Positions 34,321 through 42,913 of a stretch of DNA of 42,965 bases are shown piece after piece. The stretch's first letter is position 1; each line of letters opens with the position of its first letter. The stretch is from Thermus altitudinis (GTDB taxonomy: Bacteria; Deinococcota; Deinococci; Deinococcales; Thermaceae), in NCBI RefSeq assembly GCF_022760835.1, contig NZ_JAKTNQ010000021.1, positions 1 through 42,965 on the forward strand, written 5' to 3'. The notes beneath the pieces were generated by a model. The model ran no database searches, was not told the DNA's origin, and saw only the letters and a program-made list of their open reading frames with translations. A program made the position numbers and the translations under genes.

Positions 34321-36021
34321 ATGAAACTCCTCCTCAACGCCCTCCTCCTGCTGGCCCTCATCCCCTCCCTCCTGGCCCTAAAACCCCGGCTCCAGGCCGA
34401 GCACCCCGGCCCCGTGGTGCTGGTGGTGGATGCGGAGGCCCTGCGGGAAGAAGCCAAAAGCCAGGGGAAAAGTCTTCTGGAGGTGCTGGAGGCTTACCGG
34501 GCCTTGGGAATCGGGGGTGTGGCCTTCCCGGAGCGTTTTGTAAAGGACTGGGTAAGCCAAGGGGTACTCCTCTACCGGGGTGGGAGAGAGCTTTTGGAGG
34601 CAGGCCTTCCCGCTAAACCCGGCTGGTTCTACCTCAAGGGGGAGCCTGGGCTCGTAACCCATCTGGCCACAGCCTATGACCTACCCACCGAACGGCTTGG
34701 CCCTTGGCTGGGATTCCCCTTGGATGTCCAGGCCTTCCCCGCCTTTTATCCCTTGGATGAGATCCGGGCTGCCAAGGAGGCAGGCTTCTTTGTGGTGGTG
34801 CGCCCCATCAACCAGCGCTACCGGCGCCTGGACCCCTCCTTGCCCCTCGTCCCCAAGGAGGCGGATGCCGTGGTCTTCGCGGGCCTCGAGGCCCTGGGCT
34901 ACCCCTACCGCCTCGAGGCGGCCAAGGAGCTGGTTTCCGTGCCCGTGGCCCTCATTGAGGGCACGCCCCAACCCGGGCTTGCCGCCTACCGGGAGAAAGG
35001 CATCCTTAGGCTATTCAGCCTCCGATACGAGTGGCAGCTCACCCTCACCCCCGAGGAGGCCGCGGACAAGTACGTTCTGGCCGCACGGGAACGGGGCCAT
35101 CAGCTTCTCTACTTAAGGCCCTACCCCTACCGCCAGGACACGGAACGCTTCCTCAAGCGGATCCGGGAAGGCCTAGAGGCCAGCCACATCCCCCTGGACC
35201 AGCCCCGGGTCCGGGGATTCACCCCAAGCCCCCTTCGCCATGCTGCCTGGGTGGGGGTAGCCTCGGGGCTAGGCCTCCTGGCCCTGGGGTTACCGATCTA
35301 CGGGCCCTGGGTGGCCTTCCTTCTTCTTCTCCTGGCCCTGGGGTATGCGGGGAGCCAAGCGGGGGCCCTTCTCGCCGCCTTGGTCTTCCCTGTGCTGGGG
35401 TTTCTCGGCCCCAGAAACGGGCTTTGGATGTGGCTCCGCACCCTGGGTTACGCCCTGGCCGGGGCCATCTTCCTTTCCGCCTTGGGCTCCACCTCGGCCA
35501 CGGTCGTAGGGCTCCAGGCCTTTAAGGGGGTCTCCCTCACCCTCCTGGTACCTCCGGTACTGGTAACCCTAACCTTCCTGGAGAGGGATTTTAGAGGCGC
35601 CCTAACCCGCCTTTTCCTCCACCCCTTGCGCCTGGGTGAGGTGGCCTTGGCGGGGCTCGCCCTCCTTCTCCTGGGCCTGGCCCTTCTGCGCCGGGGCAAT
35701 GACGCCCCCTTGGTCCCCGAGCTGGAGCTCAAGCTGAGAAGCCTCCTCCAGGACCTCATGGTGCGCCCCCGCTTCAAGGAGGTCTTCGGCCACGCCCTTT
35801 TTCCCCTAGCCCTCCTCCTCCCCTGGCCCAGGTGGGTGCAAAACGGCCTCCTCTTCCTCGCCGCCCTGGGGGTGGCCTCTATCCTGAACACCTTCAGCCA
35901 CTTCCACACCCCCCTTCCCATTTCCTTTTTCCGGATGGTGAACGGTGCCCTCTTGGGCCTCCTCCTAGGGCTTCTCGGGGTTATGCTGGTAAGGAGGCTT
36001 CGGGCATGGTGGTTGGGGTAG
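34321..36021 (+). CDS. DUF5693-family membrane protein
   Basis: 566 residues with ATG 34321, preceded by GGGGGAT; an in-frame ATG at 34273 lacks a ribosome site. A signal anchor (about 1-20) leads to an outside domain (about 20-295) with repeated conserved phrases such as VVLVVDAEALREEA and YRALGIGGVAFPE. The C-terminal half (about 300-566) has some eight to ten membrane helices. The family is known mainly for lying next to csaB, as it does here with a 16-bp overlap, so a role in making or exporting the pyruvylated secondary cell-wall polymer is likely but unproven. The leader (34192-34320) contains no clear promoter. Confidence 0.8.
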   Translation: MKLLLNALLLLALIPSLLALKPRLQAEHPGPVVLVVDAEALREEAKSQGKSLLEVLEAYRALGIGGVAFPERFVKDWVSQGVLLYRGGRELLEAGLPAKPGWFYLKGEPGLVTHLATAYDLPTERLGPWLGFPLDVQAFPAFYPLDEIRAAKEAGFFVVVRPINQRYRRLDPSLPLVPKEADAVVFAGLEALGYPYRLEAAKELVSVPVALIEGTPQPGLAAYREKGILRLFSLRYEWQLTLTPEEAADKYVLAARERGHQLLYLRPYPYRQDTERFLKRIREGLEASHIPLDQPRVRGFTPSPLRHAAWVGVASGLGLLALGLPIYGPWVAFLLLLLALGYAGSQAGALLAALVFPVLGFLGPRNGLWMWLRTLGYALAGAIFLSALGSTSATVVGLQAFKGVSLTLLVPPVLVTLTFLERDFRGALTRLFLHPLRLGEVALAGLALLLLGLALLRRGNDAPLVPELELKLRSLLQDLMVRPRFKEVFGHALFPLALLLPWPRWVQNGLLFLAALGVASILNTFSHFHTPLPISFFRMVNGALLGLLLGLLGVMLVRRLRAWWLG

Positions 36022-36998
36022 CGGGGTACTACGGGTTCAAGAACGCGGGGGACGAGGCCATCCTCGAGGCCATCGCCCGGGAGCTTAAGGCCCGGGGGCA
36101 CCAGGTCTTGGCCCTTTCCGGCGACCCCAAGCAGACCGCCAAGGAGCACGGCATCCGGGCCGCCCACAGGCTCAATCCCCTAGCCCTCCTCCAGGCGAAC
36201 CTCTGGCTTTTGGGCGGGGGCGGGCTTTTGCAGGACGCCACCAGCTCGCTAAGCCTTCTTTACTACCTGTCCGTGCTCCGGGCCGCGCGTTTTTTCCGCA
36301 AGAAGGTGGTGGTCTTCAACCAGTCCCTAGGCCCCCTCTCCCCTTGGGGAGAAAGGCAGGTGGCGCGGGCCCTAAGAGGAGTACCCCTGATCCTTCGGGA
36401 CCAGGATTCCTGGGAATACGCGAAGCGCCTGGGCCTATCCCCCACCCTGGGTGCCGACCCCGCCCTTCTCCTTACCCCACCCCCTGTAAAGCGGGAGGAG
36501 GACCTGGTCCTGGTCATTCCTAGGGCCGGGGTGGGGGAAGAAGCCCTAAGAAACCTCTACATCACCGCCAACCACCTATTCCACGAGGGGAAAAGGGTCT
36601 TGGTCCTACTTCTCCAACCCGGCTACGACGACGAGGTGGCCAAGGTGTTCTATCTCCACCGTATTGAGGCCACTTCGGACCCCAGGCGGGTCCTTTACCT
36701 GGCCGCTCAGGCGGGGTACGTGATCTCCATGCGCCTGCATGGCCTTATCCTGGCGGCAGCCGCGGGCACCCCCTTTGCGGCCCTTTCCTATGACCCCAAG
36801 GTGGCCGCCTTCGCCAAGGAAACCGGGGCCTACTACCAGGAGCTTCCGGGTGACCCCATTAAGCTTTCCAAGGCCGCCATGTATGGCCGCTACCCCGACT
36901 GGGACAAGGTGGCCGCCCTAAAGGAGAGGGCTCGGCAAAGCTTTGATCTGGCCTTGGGCGAGGCCAGCCCCGTCAAAAAACCCCACGGACACGGCTGA
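36006..36998 (+). CDS. csaB: Polysaccharide pyruvyl transferase CsaB
   Basis: 330 residues with ATG 36006, preceded by GGAGG inside the upstream gene. CsaB adds pyruvate ketal to the secondary cell-wall polysaccharide, which SLH domains of S-layer proteins bind; in Thermus this anchors the S-layer and outer envelope. Seen: VGVAGYYGFKNAGDEAILEA at the N-terminus, WLLGGGGLLQDATSSLSLLYY, VVVFNQSLGPLSPWG, the RDQDSWEYAKRLG segment and ISMRLHGLILAAAAGTPF near the end. The last 26 bp overlap the convergent unknown gene. Confidence 0.93.
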   Translation: MVVGVAGYYGFKNAGDEAILEAIARELKARGHQVLALSGDPKQTAKEHGIRAAHRLNPLALLQANLWLLGGGGLLQDATSSLSLLYYLSVLRAARFFRKKVVVFNQSLGPLSPWGERQVARALRGVPLILRDQDSWEYAKRLGLSPTLGADPALLLTPPPVKREEDLVLVIPRAGVGEEALRNLYITANHLFHEGKRVLVLLLQPGYDDEVAKVFYLHRIEATSDPRRVLYLAAQAGYVISMRLHGLILAAAAGTPFAALSYDPKVAAFAKETGAYYQELPGDPIKLSKAAMYGRYPDWDKVAALKERARQSFDLALGEASPVKKPHGHG

Positions 36999-38082
36999 GC
37001 CGGCCCTTCAATCCCTCGGCGAAGGCCTGGAGGTCGGAAAGCGCCTCCTCCACCCCCTGTCTGAGCAGGAACTCCCCTGGGGAGAGGCGCTTGAGCAGGA
37101 GAAAGGGCGGCTGGGAAAGTACCTCCACCCCCTGGCGCACCACCTCGGGGATAAGGCCCTCCTCCAGGGCCTCCGCCTCCAAGTCCGCCAGCAAGAACAC
37201 CTCCCCCATGGACTTCCGGGAGAGCAAAAGGAGGAACGCGGCGAAGGCTCCGCGCTCGGAAAGCTCCGCCACCAGCCGGTCCTCCAGGGACTCCACCGCC
37301 TCGAGGTCCACAAACCCTTCCCGCAACAGATCCTCCAGGTCCAAGGGGGAAAGGGGGAAGCGGGCCTTGAGACGCACCAGGCGGCTCACCGCCTCCGGGG
37401 AAAGGTACCCTACCCCTTCCGGCACCCCCTCCTTTTGCGACTCCGGCGCCAAAATGGCCACGTAAGCCCCTTGCTGCCGGAAGGTTTTCAGCAGGGCCGG
37501 CTCCCCCTCCCCTGGACGCAGCAGAACCAACTGCACCTGGCGGCGCCCCAAAGGGGCTTTGTACACCCAGGGCGGGCCTCCTTCTAGGAGGAAGCCCAGC
37601 CGCCTCAACTCCTCGGTAACCCCCGGAGGCTCCCAGGCCCTTTGCGGCTCGTTGGGGAAAAGAACCTCTCTGGGATAGGGAGTAACCCGCACCCGCCGCT
37701 TCTCCGGCTTGGGATCCCCCATCTCCTTGGGGTCCTTCCCGGAGTTGACCGGCCTGGCTTCCCGCTTCTCGGGTGGGGCCGCTTCCCTGGACTCCGCCTG
37801 TCCGAGCCGGGGCAGGCCCCTGGGAGTGGCCTTAAGTTCCACCTCCTCGCCGCGGAAGTGGAGGAGGATGGTTTCGTTCACCGCAAGGCGGCGTTTCTGA
37901 TAGTAGGGCAAAAGCCCCCGCACCACCCCCTGTTTCCAATCCACCTCCCCCTCGTACACCTCCCCATCCTCGTCCACGAAGCGCACCCGCTCCTTGCCGA
38001 GGAGATGCTGACGGAGGGAAACGGTCAAGGCCATGGTGCCCGTTTGAATACAGGTGCTGGTCAGCACATACCGTGCGGTCAT
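36973..38082 (-). CDS. Unknown protein, last gene of the miaA-gatA-dnaQ operon
   Basis: 369 residues with ATG 38082, preceded by GGGAGGTGAT. I do not recognise the family. The N-terminal region (about 1-90) looks like a small beta-rich domain (RVRFVDEDGEVYEGEVDWKQ, then ETILLHFRGEEVELKA). A charged, Pro-rich linker follows (about 95-135), and then an alpha-helical region rich in Leu, Glu and Arg (about 150-369). The DLEDLLREGFVDLEAVESLEDRL part suggests helical repeats. There is no signal peptide or membrane segment. It is one base away from the preceding dnaQ-like gene, so it is probably cotranscribed with it. Confidence 0.7.
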   Translation of the reverse strand: MTARYVLTSTCIQTGTMALTVSLRQHLLGKERVRFVDEDGEVYEGEVDWKQGVVRGLLPYYQKRRLAVNETILLHFRGEEVELKATPRGLPRLGQAESREAAPPEKREARPVNSGKDPKEMGDPKPEKRRVRVTPYPREVLFPNEPQRAWEPPGVTEELRRLGFLLEGGPPWVYKAPLGRRQVQLVLLRPGEGEPALLKTFRQQGAYVAILAPESQKEGVPEGVGYLSPEAVSRLVRLKARFPLSPLDLEDLLREGFVDLEAVESLEDRLVAELSERGAFAAFLLLLSRKSMGEVFLLADLEAEALEEGLIPEVVRQGVEVLSQPPFLLLKRLSPGEFLLRQGVEEALSDLQAFAEGLKGRLSRVRGVF

Positions 38083-38083
38083 A

Positions 38084-38827
38084 TCACCTCCCGAGGTCCA
38101 TCAAGGGACGGGGAATCCCTGCAGTGAGCATATAATACACCTCATAGGCCACGGCGAGGGTGCGCTCCACATCCCCCAGGGCCCGGTGGGCTTCCCTAGG
38201 AGGAAGCTCCAAGACTTGGGAAAGAGCGTCCAGGCCGTAGCGCTTGAGGCCGGGCATGGCCCTTTTGGCCAGGCGGATGGTGTCCACCACCGGGTTCTCC
38301 AGGGCGTAGCCCATGCCCTCCAAAGCGGGCCGCAAGAAGCCCAGGTCAAAGCTGGCGTTCTGGATCACCAAGGTGGCCCCTTGCAAAAGGGGGTAGGCCT
38401 GCTGCAACACCTCCTGGAGGGAAGGGGCCTCCTCCAGCTCCCAGGCGCGAATCCCGGTAAGCCTCTCAATGAAGGGGCTGGGAGGGCGGCTTGGGCGTAC
38501 CAGGCTCTGAAAGCTCCTCCGCTCCCCCCGCTCCAGCCGCACCAGGCCCAGCTCGATCACCTCGTTGAGGCCAGGGGCAAGCCCCGTGGTCTCCAGGTCC
38601 AAGACCACCACCGCCTCCCCAGGATGGGGAAAAGGGTAATGCCATTCCCAAAGCCCCACCTCCTCCCCCAAGAGGAAACGCCCGTCCAAAAGGGGCCGCA
38701 CCACCGGCTCCACCGGACCCCTGAGGCCCAGGGCCTCCCCCAGGACGGGAAGGGGCAAGGGCCTGCCCTCGGCCCGAAGCCGTCGCGCTAGGCGGGTAGC
38801 CAGGCGGTGGCGGAAAAAGGCATCCAC
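38084..38827 (-). CDS. dnaQ: DnaQ-like 3'-5' exonuclease (DEDDh)
   Basis: 247 residues from GTG 38827, whose first base overlaps the gatA stop (TAGTG). The exonuclease domain (about 70-240) has all DEDDh residues: Asp77 and Glu79 (VLDLETTG), Asp161 (NASFDLGFL), His214 and Asp219 (AHRALGD). It could be the proofreading epsilon subunit of DNA polymerase III or a related repair exonuclease. The first ~70 residues form an extra helical domain (FFRHRLATRLARRLRAEG, then a winged-helix-like stretch) not found in E. coli epsilon. I cannot tell from sequence whether it binds the Thermus replicase. Confidence 0.83.
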   Translation of the reverse strand: MDAFFRHRLATRLARRLRAEGRPLPLPVLGEALGLRGPVEPVVRPLLDGRFLLGEEVGLWEWHYPFPHPGEAVVVLDLETTGLAPGLNEVIELGLVRLERGERRSFQSLVRPSRPPSPFIERLTGIRAWELEEAPSLQEVLQQAYPLLQGATLVIQNASFDLGFLRPALEGMGYALENPVVDTIRLAKRAMPGLKRYGLDALSQVLELPPREAHRALGDVERTLAVAYEVYYMLTAGIPRPLMDLGR

Positions 38828-40242
38828 TAGAAAGCCTCGCCTAAAGGAGTACGAAGGAAAGCCCGGTCCGTAGCCTTTTCAAAAGCCAGGGCCACCTGCA
38901 GGAGGAGCTCATCCCTACCCCAGGGGGCGAAGAGCTGGAGGCCCACGGGAAGGCCATCCTCAAAACCCGCGGGGAAGGATAAGGCGGGAAGGCCCGCCAG
39001 GTTAGCCCCCACGGTGTAGAGGTCCTCCCGGTACATGGCCAGGGGATCGGGCCTTCCCCCCAAGGGAAAGGCAGGGTGGGGGGTGGTGGGAAGAAGGAGG
39101 AGGTCCACTTCTTGGAAAAGGGCCTGGGCCTCCGCCTTTAGCCGCCTGCGGAAGGCCTGGGCCCGGCCGTAATAGGCCTCGTAGTAGCCACTGGAGAGCA
39201 CAAAGGTGCCCACCAGGATGCGGCGTTTGACCTCGAGGCCAAACCGGGCCCGGGTTTCCTCCACCACCCGCCAAAGCTCCTCCCCTTCCGCCCGGAAACC
39301 GTAAAGGGTCCCGTCGTAGCGGGCCAGGTTGGAGCTGGCCTCTGCGGGAGCCAGGATGTAGTAGGCGTTGAGGGCCAGGGGCAGGGAAGGCCAGGAAACC
39401 TCCTTTACGGAAAACCCCAGACCCCGGAAAACCGCCATGGCCTCCTGCAAAGCCCCCTCCACCCCGGGGCTGTTCCCGGAAAGCCCCTCCCGCACCACCC
39501 CAAGCCGCAGGGAGGGCAGGGGCGCTTCCAGAGCCTCCTGGAACCTGGGCCTGAGGTCCAGGCTGGTGGCGTCCAAAGGATCGGGGCCGGAGATGGCGTC
39601 CATGAGGAGGGCCAGGTCCTGCACCGAGCGGGCCATGGGACCGATCTGGTCCAGGCTGGAAGCGTAGGCGATGAGGCCATAGCGGCTCACCCGGCCGTAG
39701 GTGGGTTTCAGGCCGTAAATCCCACAGAAGGCCGCGGGCTGACGCACGCTTCCCCCCGTGTCCGAGCCCAGGGCCAAAGGGGCCAGATCCGCCGCCACCG
39801 CCACCGCACTTCCCCCACTGGACCCACCGGGCACCCGGGTAGGGTCAAAGGGGTTCCGGGTGGGGAAAAAGGCCGAGTACTCCGTGGAGGAACCCATTCC
39901 GAACTCGTCCAGGTTGGTCTTGCCTATGACCAGTGCGCCACGGGCCTTTAGCCGGGCCACCGCCGTGGCCTCATAAGGGGGTAGAAAACCCTCCAAAAGC
40001 CGGCTTCCCGCAGTGGTTCGCATCCCCCTGGTAACGATGTTATCCTTCACGGCCACGGGAAGGCCGGCAAGGGGAAGACGGGGGTCCAGGGCACGGGCCT
40101 CCCCCAGCACCCCCTCGTTTACGGTAAGGAACGCTCCCAGTCCTGGATCCAAGGAGCGGATCCGCTCCAGGTAGACCTGGGCCACCTCCAGGGGGGATAC
40201 CTCCCCTTGCGCCACCTTAGCGCGGATCTCGTGGGCCAACAT
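38827..40242 (-). CDS. gatA: Aspartyl/glutamyl-tRNA amidotransferase subunit A
   Basis: 471 residues. GatA is the amidase subunit of GatCAB; it releases ammonia from glutamine to convert Glu-tRNA(Gln) or Asp-tRNA(Asn). The Ser-cisSer-Lys triad is intact: the Lys in [11 protein letters not shown], and the serines in [15 protein letters not shown] and [38 protein letters not shown] and the C-terminal [16 protein letters not shown] match the family. It starts 7 nt after miaA; gatB and gatC are not adjacent. Confidence 0.95.
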   Translation of the reverse strand: MLAHEIRAKVAQGEVSPLEVAQVYLERIRSLDPGLGAFLTVNEGVLGEARALDPRLPLAGLPVAVKDNIVTRGMRTTAGSRLLEGFLPPYEATAVARLKARGALVIGKTNLDEFGMGSSTEYSAFFPTRNPFDPTRVPGGSSGGSAVAVAADLAPLALGSDTGGSVRQPAAFCGIYGLKPTYGRVSRYGLIAYASSLDQIGPMARSVQDLALLMDAISGPDPLDATSLDLRPRFQEALEAPLPSLRLGVVREGLSGNSPGVEGALQEAMAVFRGLGFSVKEVSWPSLPLALNAYYILAPAEASSNLARYDGTLYGFRAEGEELWRVVEETRARFGLEVKRRILVGTFVLSSGYYEAYYGRAQAFRRRLKAEAQALFQEVDLLLLPTTPHPAFPLGGRPDPLAMYREDLYTVGANLAGLPALSFPAGFEDGLPVGLQLFAPWGRDELLLQVALAFEKATDRAFLRTPLGEAF

Positions 40243-40249
40243 GCCCCTA

Positions 40250-41158
40250 CTATAGCCGGAAGTGAAGGTTAAGCCAGTCGCGAAAACCTAGGTAGGCCTC
40301 CTCCCCACCCCTCGGCAAGTAGGTGACGTCGCCGGGCTCGCGCCGGAACCAGGTGTACTGCCGCCTGGCGTAGGCCTTCACCGCCTGGATATCCCGGGCC
40401 AGGGCTTCCTCCAGGCCGTACTCCCCCCTCAGGTACCCCACCACCTCCTTGTAGCCAATGGCCTGGAGGGCGGTGGGCATGGTGGGGTACCGCTGCAAAA
40501 GGGCCTTTACCTCCTCCACCAAGCCACGGGCGAACTGGCGCTTGGCCCTTTCCTCCAGCTTGGGGAAAAGCCAACCGCGCTCGGGCCAGAGAACCAGCTT
40601 CCTGTAGGCAAACCGGGGCGGGCGAGGGGGAAAGCGGGCGGGGGGGATTCCCGTGCGCCTCATCACCTCCAAGGCCCGCACCAGCCGCCTGGGGTTTTTA
40701 TCCACCCGCAGGGCATCCTCCGGGCTCATCCGGTAAAGCTCGGCCGCCAAGGCCTCCAGACCCCTTTCCTCCAGCTCTCGCCAAAGGGCTTCCTGCACCT
40801 GGGGATCGGGTGGCGGCAGGGTGGGAAGCCCCTGGGAAAGGGCCCGGATGTAGTACCCCGTCCCCCCCACCACCAAAGGGATGCCTCCCCGGGCCAGGAT
40901 ATCGGCGATGGCCGTTTCCGCCAGCTCCACCCAGCGCACCACACTCAGGGCCTCCGAGGGATCCAGGATGTCCACCAGGTGGTGAGGCACCTTCCCCCTC
41001 TCCTCCAGGGTGGGCTTGTCCGTGCCAATGTCCAGACCCCGATAGACCATGGTGGCGTCGGCGGAAACCACCTCGAGGGGAAGCTCCTCCCCAAGCCTCA
41101 AGGCCAAGAGGGTCTTACCGCTTCCCGTAGGCCCCGCCAGAACCGGTATCGCCTGCAC
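40250..41158 (-). CDS. miaA: tRNA dimethylallyltransferase MiaA
   Basis: 302 residues from GTG 41158. MiaA adds dimethylallyl to A37 of tRNAs reading codons that start with U. The P-loop GPTGSGKT (residues about 9-16), the substrate motif [29 protein letters not shown] and the C-terminal [15 protein letters not shown] are diagnostic. The motif usually has Ser-x-Gln-Val-Tyr where this protein has ATMVY. A TAGCAT -10 lies 7 nt before the GTG. It heads the operon miaA-gatA-dnaQ-unknown. Confidence 0.94.
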   Translation of the reverse strand: MQAIPVLAGPTGSGKTLLALRLGEELPLEVVSADATMVYRGLDIGTDKPTLEERGKVPHHLVDILDPSEALSVVRWVELAETAIADILARGGIPLVVGGTGYYIRALSQGLPTLPPPDPQVQEALWRELEERGLEALAAELYRMSPEDALRVDKNPRRLVRALEVMRRTGIPPARFPPRPPRFAYRKLVLWPERGWLFPKLEERAKRQFARGLVEEVKALLQRYPTMPTALQAIGYKEVVGYLRGEYGLEEALARDIQAVKAYARRQYTWFRREPGDVTYLPRGGEEAYLGFRDWLNLHFRL

Positions 41159-41164
41159 ATCCCT

Positions 41165-41171
41165 TATGCTA
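41165..41171. promoter_or_regulatory. Palindromic bidirectional -10 box (miaA / hsp20)
   Basis: The plus strand reads TATGCT (41165-41170), 6 nt before the hsp20 ATG at 41177. The minus strand reads TAGCAT (41171-41166), 7 nt before the miaA GTG at 41158. Five of the six bases are shared, so RNA polymerase can start only one of the two genes at a time. Both mRNAs would be leaderless. Confidence 0.6.
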
Positions 41172-41176
41172 AGGGC

Positions 41177-41584
41177 ATGCTGGAACGCCTAGACCGCCTG
41201 GAAACCCTGCGCAAGCTAAAGGAACTGCAGGAGCGCATCGCCGAGCTGGCCTACCGGCTTACCGGGGAAGAGGCCGCCACCTGGGTCCCCCGGGTGGACC
41301 TCCTGGAGGAAGAGGACCACTACGTTCTCCTCGTGGACCTTCCCGGCGTGCGTCCCGAAGACCTAGAGCTTCTGGAGGAGGGAAGCCGCATCACCTTGGC
41401 GGGCATCCGCCACCCCTCGCCTGGGGTTTACCTCCTGGAGGAGAGGCCCATGGGCACCTTCCGCCGTACCCTGGACCTCCCCGGCCCCATAGAGGAAGGC
41501 ACCGCCCAAGCCAGCCTGCGCCAGGGGGTTCTGGAGGTCCGCTTCAAAAAGCGCCAGGGGGCCAGCCTGCCCCTCTCTCAGTAG
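41177..41584 (+). CDS. hsp20: Hsp20 / alpha-crystallin family small heat-shock protein
   Basis: 135 residues with ATG 41177; a longer in-frame start runs through miaA antisense. Small heat-shock proteins hold unfolding proteins in ATP-independent oligomers. A short N-terminal coiled segment ([20 protein letters not shown]) precedes the alpha-crystallin domain (about 45-125): [29 protein letters not shown], then [13 protein letters not shown] and the end [12 protein letters not shown]. The C-terminal I-x-I/V motif is seen only as LPLSQ. It overlaps the convergent tdk by 7 bp. Confidence 0.92.
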   Translation: MLERLDRLETLRKLKELQERIAELAYRLTGEEAATWVPRVDLLEEEDHYVLLVDLPGVRPEDLELLEEGSRITLAGIRHPSPGVYLLEERPMGTFRRTLDLPGPIEEGTAQASLRQGVLEVRFKKRQGASLPLSQ

Positions 41585-42156
41585 TCCACTTGGTGGCAGG
41601 CCCGGCACCGGGGCTCGTAGTGCTCCTTGGCCCCCACCAGGATGATGGGGTCCGTGTACCGGGCCGGTTTGCCGTCCACCAAGCGCTGCGTACGGGTGGC
41701 CGGGGCTCCGCACTGGGCGCAGATGGCGGTGAGCTTCTCCACGAACTCCGCCCGGGCCAGAAGCTCCGGCATCAGGCCAAAGGGTTCCCCACGGAAGTCC
41801 AGGTCCAGCCCCGCCAGGATCACCCGCACCCCCTGCCGGGCCAGTCCCTCCGCCAAGGGCAAAAGACCGGCATCCAGAAACTGCACCTCGTCCACGGCCA
41901 CCACCTGGGGCCAGGGGGATAGGTACGCCTCTATTTCCCTGGCCTCGCCCACGGGGATGGCCTCCACCCGCTGGCCGTCGTGGCTCACCACTTGGCTTTC
42001 GTGGTAGCGGGTATCCAGCCTGGGCTTGAACACCAAAACCCGCTGCCGGGCGATAAGGGCCCGCTTAACCCGGCGGATGAGCTCCTCGCTCTTGCCGGAG
42101 AACATGGGCCCGGCTATGACCTCAATCCAACCTTGGCGATGCAATACCGGAGGCAT
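41578..42156 (-). CDS. tdk: Thymidine kinase
   Basis: 192 residues from ATG 42156; a TAAAAT -10 lies 7 nt upstream. This is the tetrameric type II thymidine kinase of the salvage pathway. The P-loop [14 protein letters not shown], the catalytic and Mg-binding [11 protein letters not shown], the lasso region [12 protein letters not shown] and a zinc site (CAQCG and CRAC) are present. The N-terminus ([14 protein letters not shown]) is normal. Confidence 0.95.
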   Translation of the reverse strand: MPPVLHRQGWIEVIAGPMFSGKSEELIRRVKRALIARQRVLVFKPRLDTRYHESQVVSHDGQRVEAIPVGEAREIEAYLSPWPQVVAVDEVQFLDAGLLPLAEGLARQGVRVILAGLDLDFRGEPFGLMPELLARAEFVEKLTAICAQCGAPATRTQRLVDGKPARYTDPIILVGAKEHYEPRCRACHQVDY

Positions 42157-42163
42157 CCCCCGG

Positions 42164-42169
42164 ATTTTA
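42164..42169 (-). promoter_or_regulatory. -10 box of tdk
   Basis: The minus strand reads TAAAAT, 7 nt before the ATG at 42156; leaderless mRNA likely. No convincing -35 was seen. Confidence 0.45.
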
Positions 42170-42207
42170 ACCGGGGATAGGGTAACCCCAGGCCAGGCCC
42201 CTGAACC

Positions 42208-42390
42208 TCAGGTCAAGGTGTCCACCAGCACCGGCAAAAGGCCACCTTGGCCCCGGCCCCAGGAGGCAGGCAGCTGCCCGAGGGCGAAGACCGCCTGCTC
42301 CCAGGGGCCATTAGGACCCCTGGGGCCAGCTTCCCCTGGAGGTGCGCCAGGGAGGACCCAGCAAGGAAACCCTCCTTCTAGGAAGAGGAA
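42208..42390 (-). pseudogene. Open frame without a start codon between rpmE and tdk
   Basis: Between the rpmE terminator and tdk, one minus-strand frame is open for about 60 codons and ends with TGA at 42210-42208. Its second half reads like real protein with Thermus codon use (PWEQAVFALGQLPASWGRG then a tail ending VLVDTLT), but there is no ATG, GTG or TTG at a sensible place and no ribosome site. It may be a decayed gene fragment or chance. Nothing else is evident in 42170-42390. Confidence 0.25.
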
Positions 42391-42391
42391 A

Positions 42392-42411
42392 CGAGGCCCC
42401 GAAGGGCCTCG
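42392..42411 (-). terminator. Terminator of rpmE
   Basis: CGAGGCCC and GGGCCTCG form an 8-bp perfect stem over a TTCG loop on the minus strand, followed by TTTCCTCTT. It lies 25 nt past the rpmE stop. Confidence 0.75.
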
Positions 42412-42435
42412 TCTTTCCCCAACGCCAGCGTAGCC

Positions 42436-42651
42436 TCAGCGCCCCTTGCGGTAGGAATCCCCGTAACGGCGCTGGAAACGCTCCACGCGGCCTTCCGTGT
42501 CCACAAAGCGTTGCTGCCCCGTGAAGAAGGGGTGGCAGTGGCTGCAAACCTCCACGTGGATCTCGGGCCGGGTGGAGTAGGTGTGGATCACGTTGCCGCA
42601 ACCGCAGATGATGCGGGCGGGAACCAGCTTGGGGTGGATGCCTTCCTTCAC
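42436..42651 (-). CDS. rpmE: 50S ribosomal protein L31
   Basis: 71 residues from GTG 42651, with AAAGGAGG upstream. L31 bridges the central protuberance of the large subunit to the small subunit. The sequence MKEGIHPKLVPARIICGCG and the later VCSHCHPFFTGQQRF hold four cysteines (CGC and CSHC, in the order C-x-C ... C-x-x-C) for zinc, so this is the zinc-containing type. The C-terminus RVERFQRRYGDSYRKGR is typical of Thermus. The ribosome site lies just below a stem-loop that may regulate it. Confidence 0.96.
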   Translation of the reverse strand: MKEGIHPKLVPARIICGCGNVIHTYSTRPEIHVEVCSHCHPFFTGQQRFVDTEGRVERFQRRYGDSYRKGR

Positions 42652-42665
42652 GTTTCGCCTCCTTT

Positions 42666-42685
42666 CGCACGGTCTTGGCCGTGCG
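42666..42685 (-). promoter_or_regulatory. Stem-loop directly upstream of the rpmE ribosome site
   Basis: CGCACGG and CCGTGCG form a 7-bp stem over CCAAGA on the minus strand, and AAAGGAGG begins right after it. Autoregulatory L31 leader RNAs are known in several bacterial phyla. This simple hairpin could play the same role, or it could only protect the 5' end. Confidence 0.45.
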
Positions 42686-42699
42686 CAAAACCGCCTTCT

Positions 42700-42728
42700 A
42701 GTTTAACCCTTGCCCTGGCTTGCCGCAA
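42700..42728 (-). promoter_or_regulatory. Promoter of rpmE
   Basis: The minus strand has TTGCGG (42728-42723) and TAAACT (42705-42700) 17 bp apart, about 49 nt before the GTG at 42651. The resulting leader is about 40 nt and includes the stem-loop. Confidence 0.6.
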
Positions 42729-42730
42729 GC

Positions 42731-42913
42731 CTACGGCGGGGGCAGACGCCGCCACCTGGGGCCGAAGAGTCTTCGGCGGAGGCGCTCCCAGGCCACCCAA
42801 GCCGCCCCCAGGCCTACGGCCAGGGCCATAAGAAGCCAGATCACCCCCAAAACCCCAAGCCCCACCAAGGCCAGGAGAAGGAGCACCAAGGGCCAATACC
42901 AAGGAACCCCCAC
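42731..42913 (-). CDS. Small membrane protein, unknown
   Basis: 60 residues from GTG 42913. One long hydrophobic stretch (about residues 6-43, probably two helices: WPLVLLLLALVGLGVLGVIW then LLMALAVGLGAAWVAW) precedes a basic C-terminus (ERLRRRLFGPRWRRLPPP). The upstream frame stays open to the window edge but has no better start codon in view. No ribosome site is obvious, so the start is uncertain. The function is unknown. Confidence 0.5.
   Translation of the reverse strand: MGVPWYWPLVLLLLALVGLGVLGVIWLLMALAVGLGAAWVAWERLRRRLFGPRWRRLPPP

Noticed and set aside
42311-42688. 125-codon minus-strand frame over rpmE
   Set aside because: It is the wrong frame of rpmE and runs through its terminator. 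The short L31 frame is the real gene.
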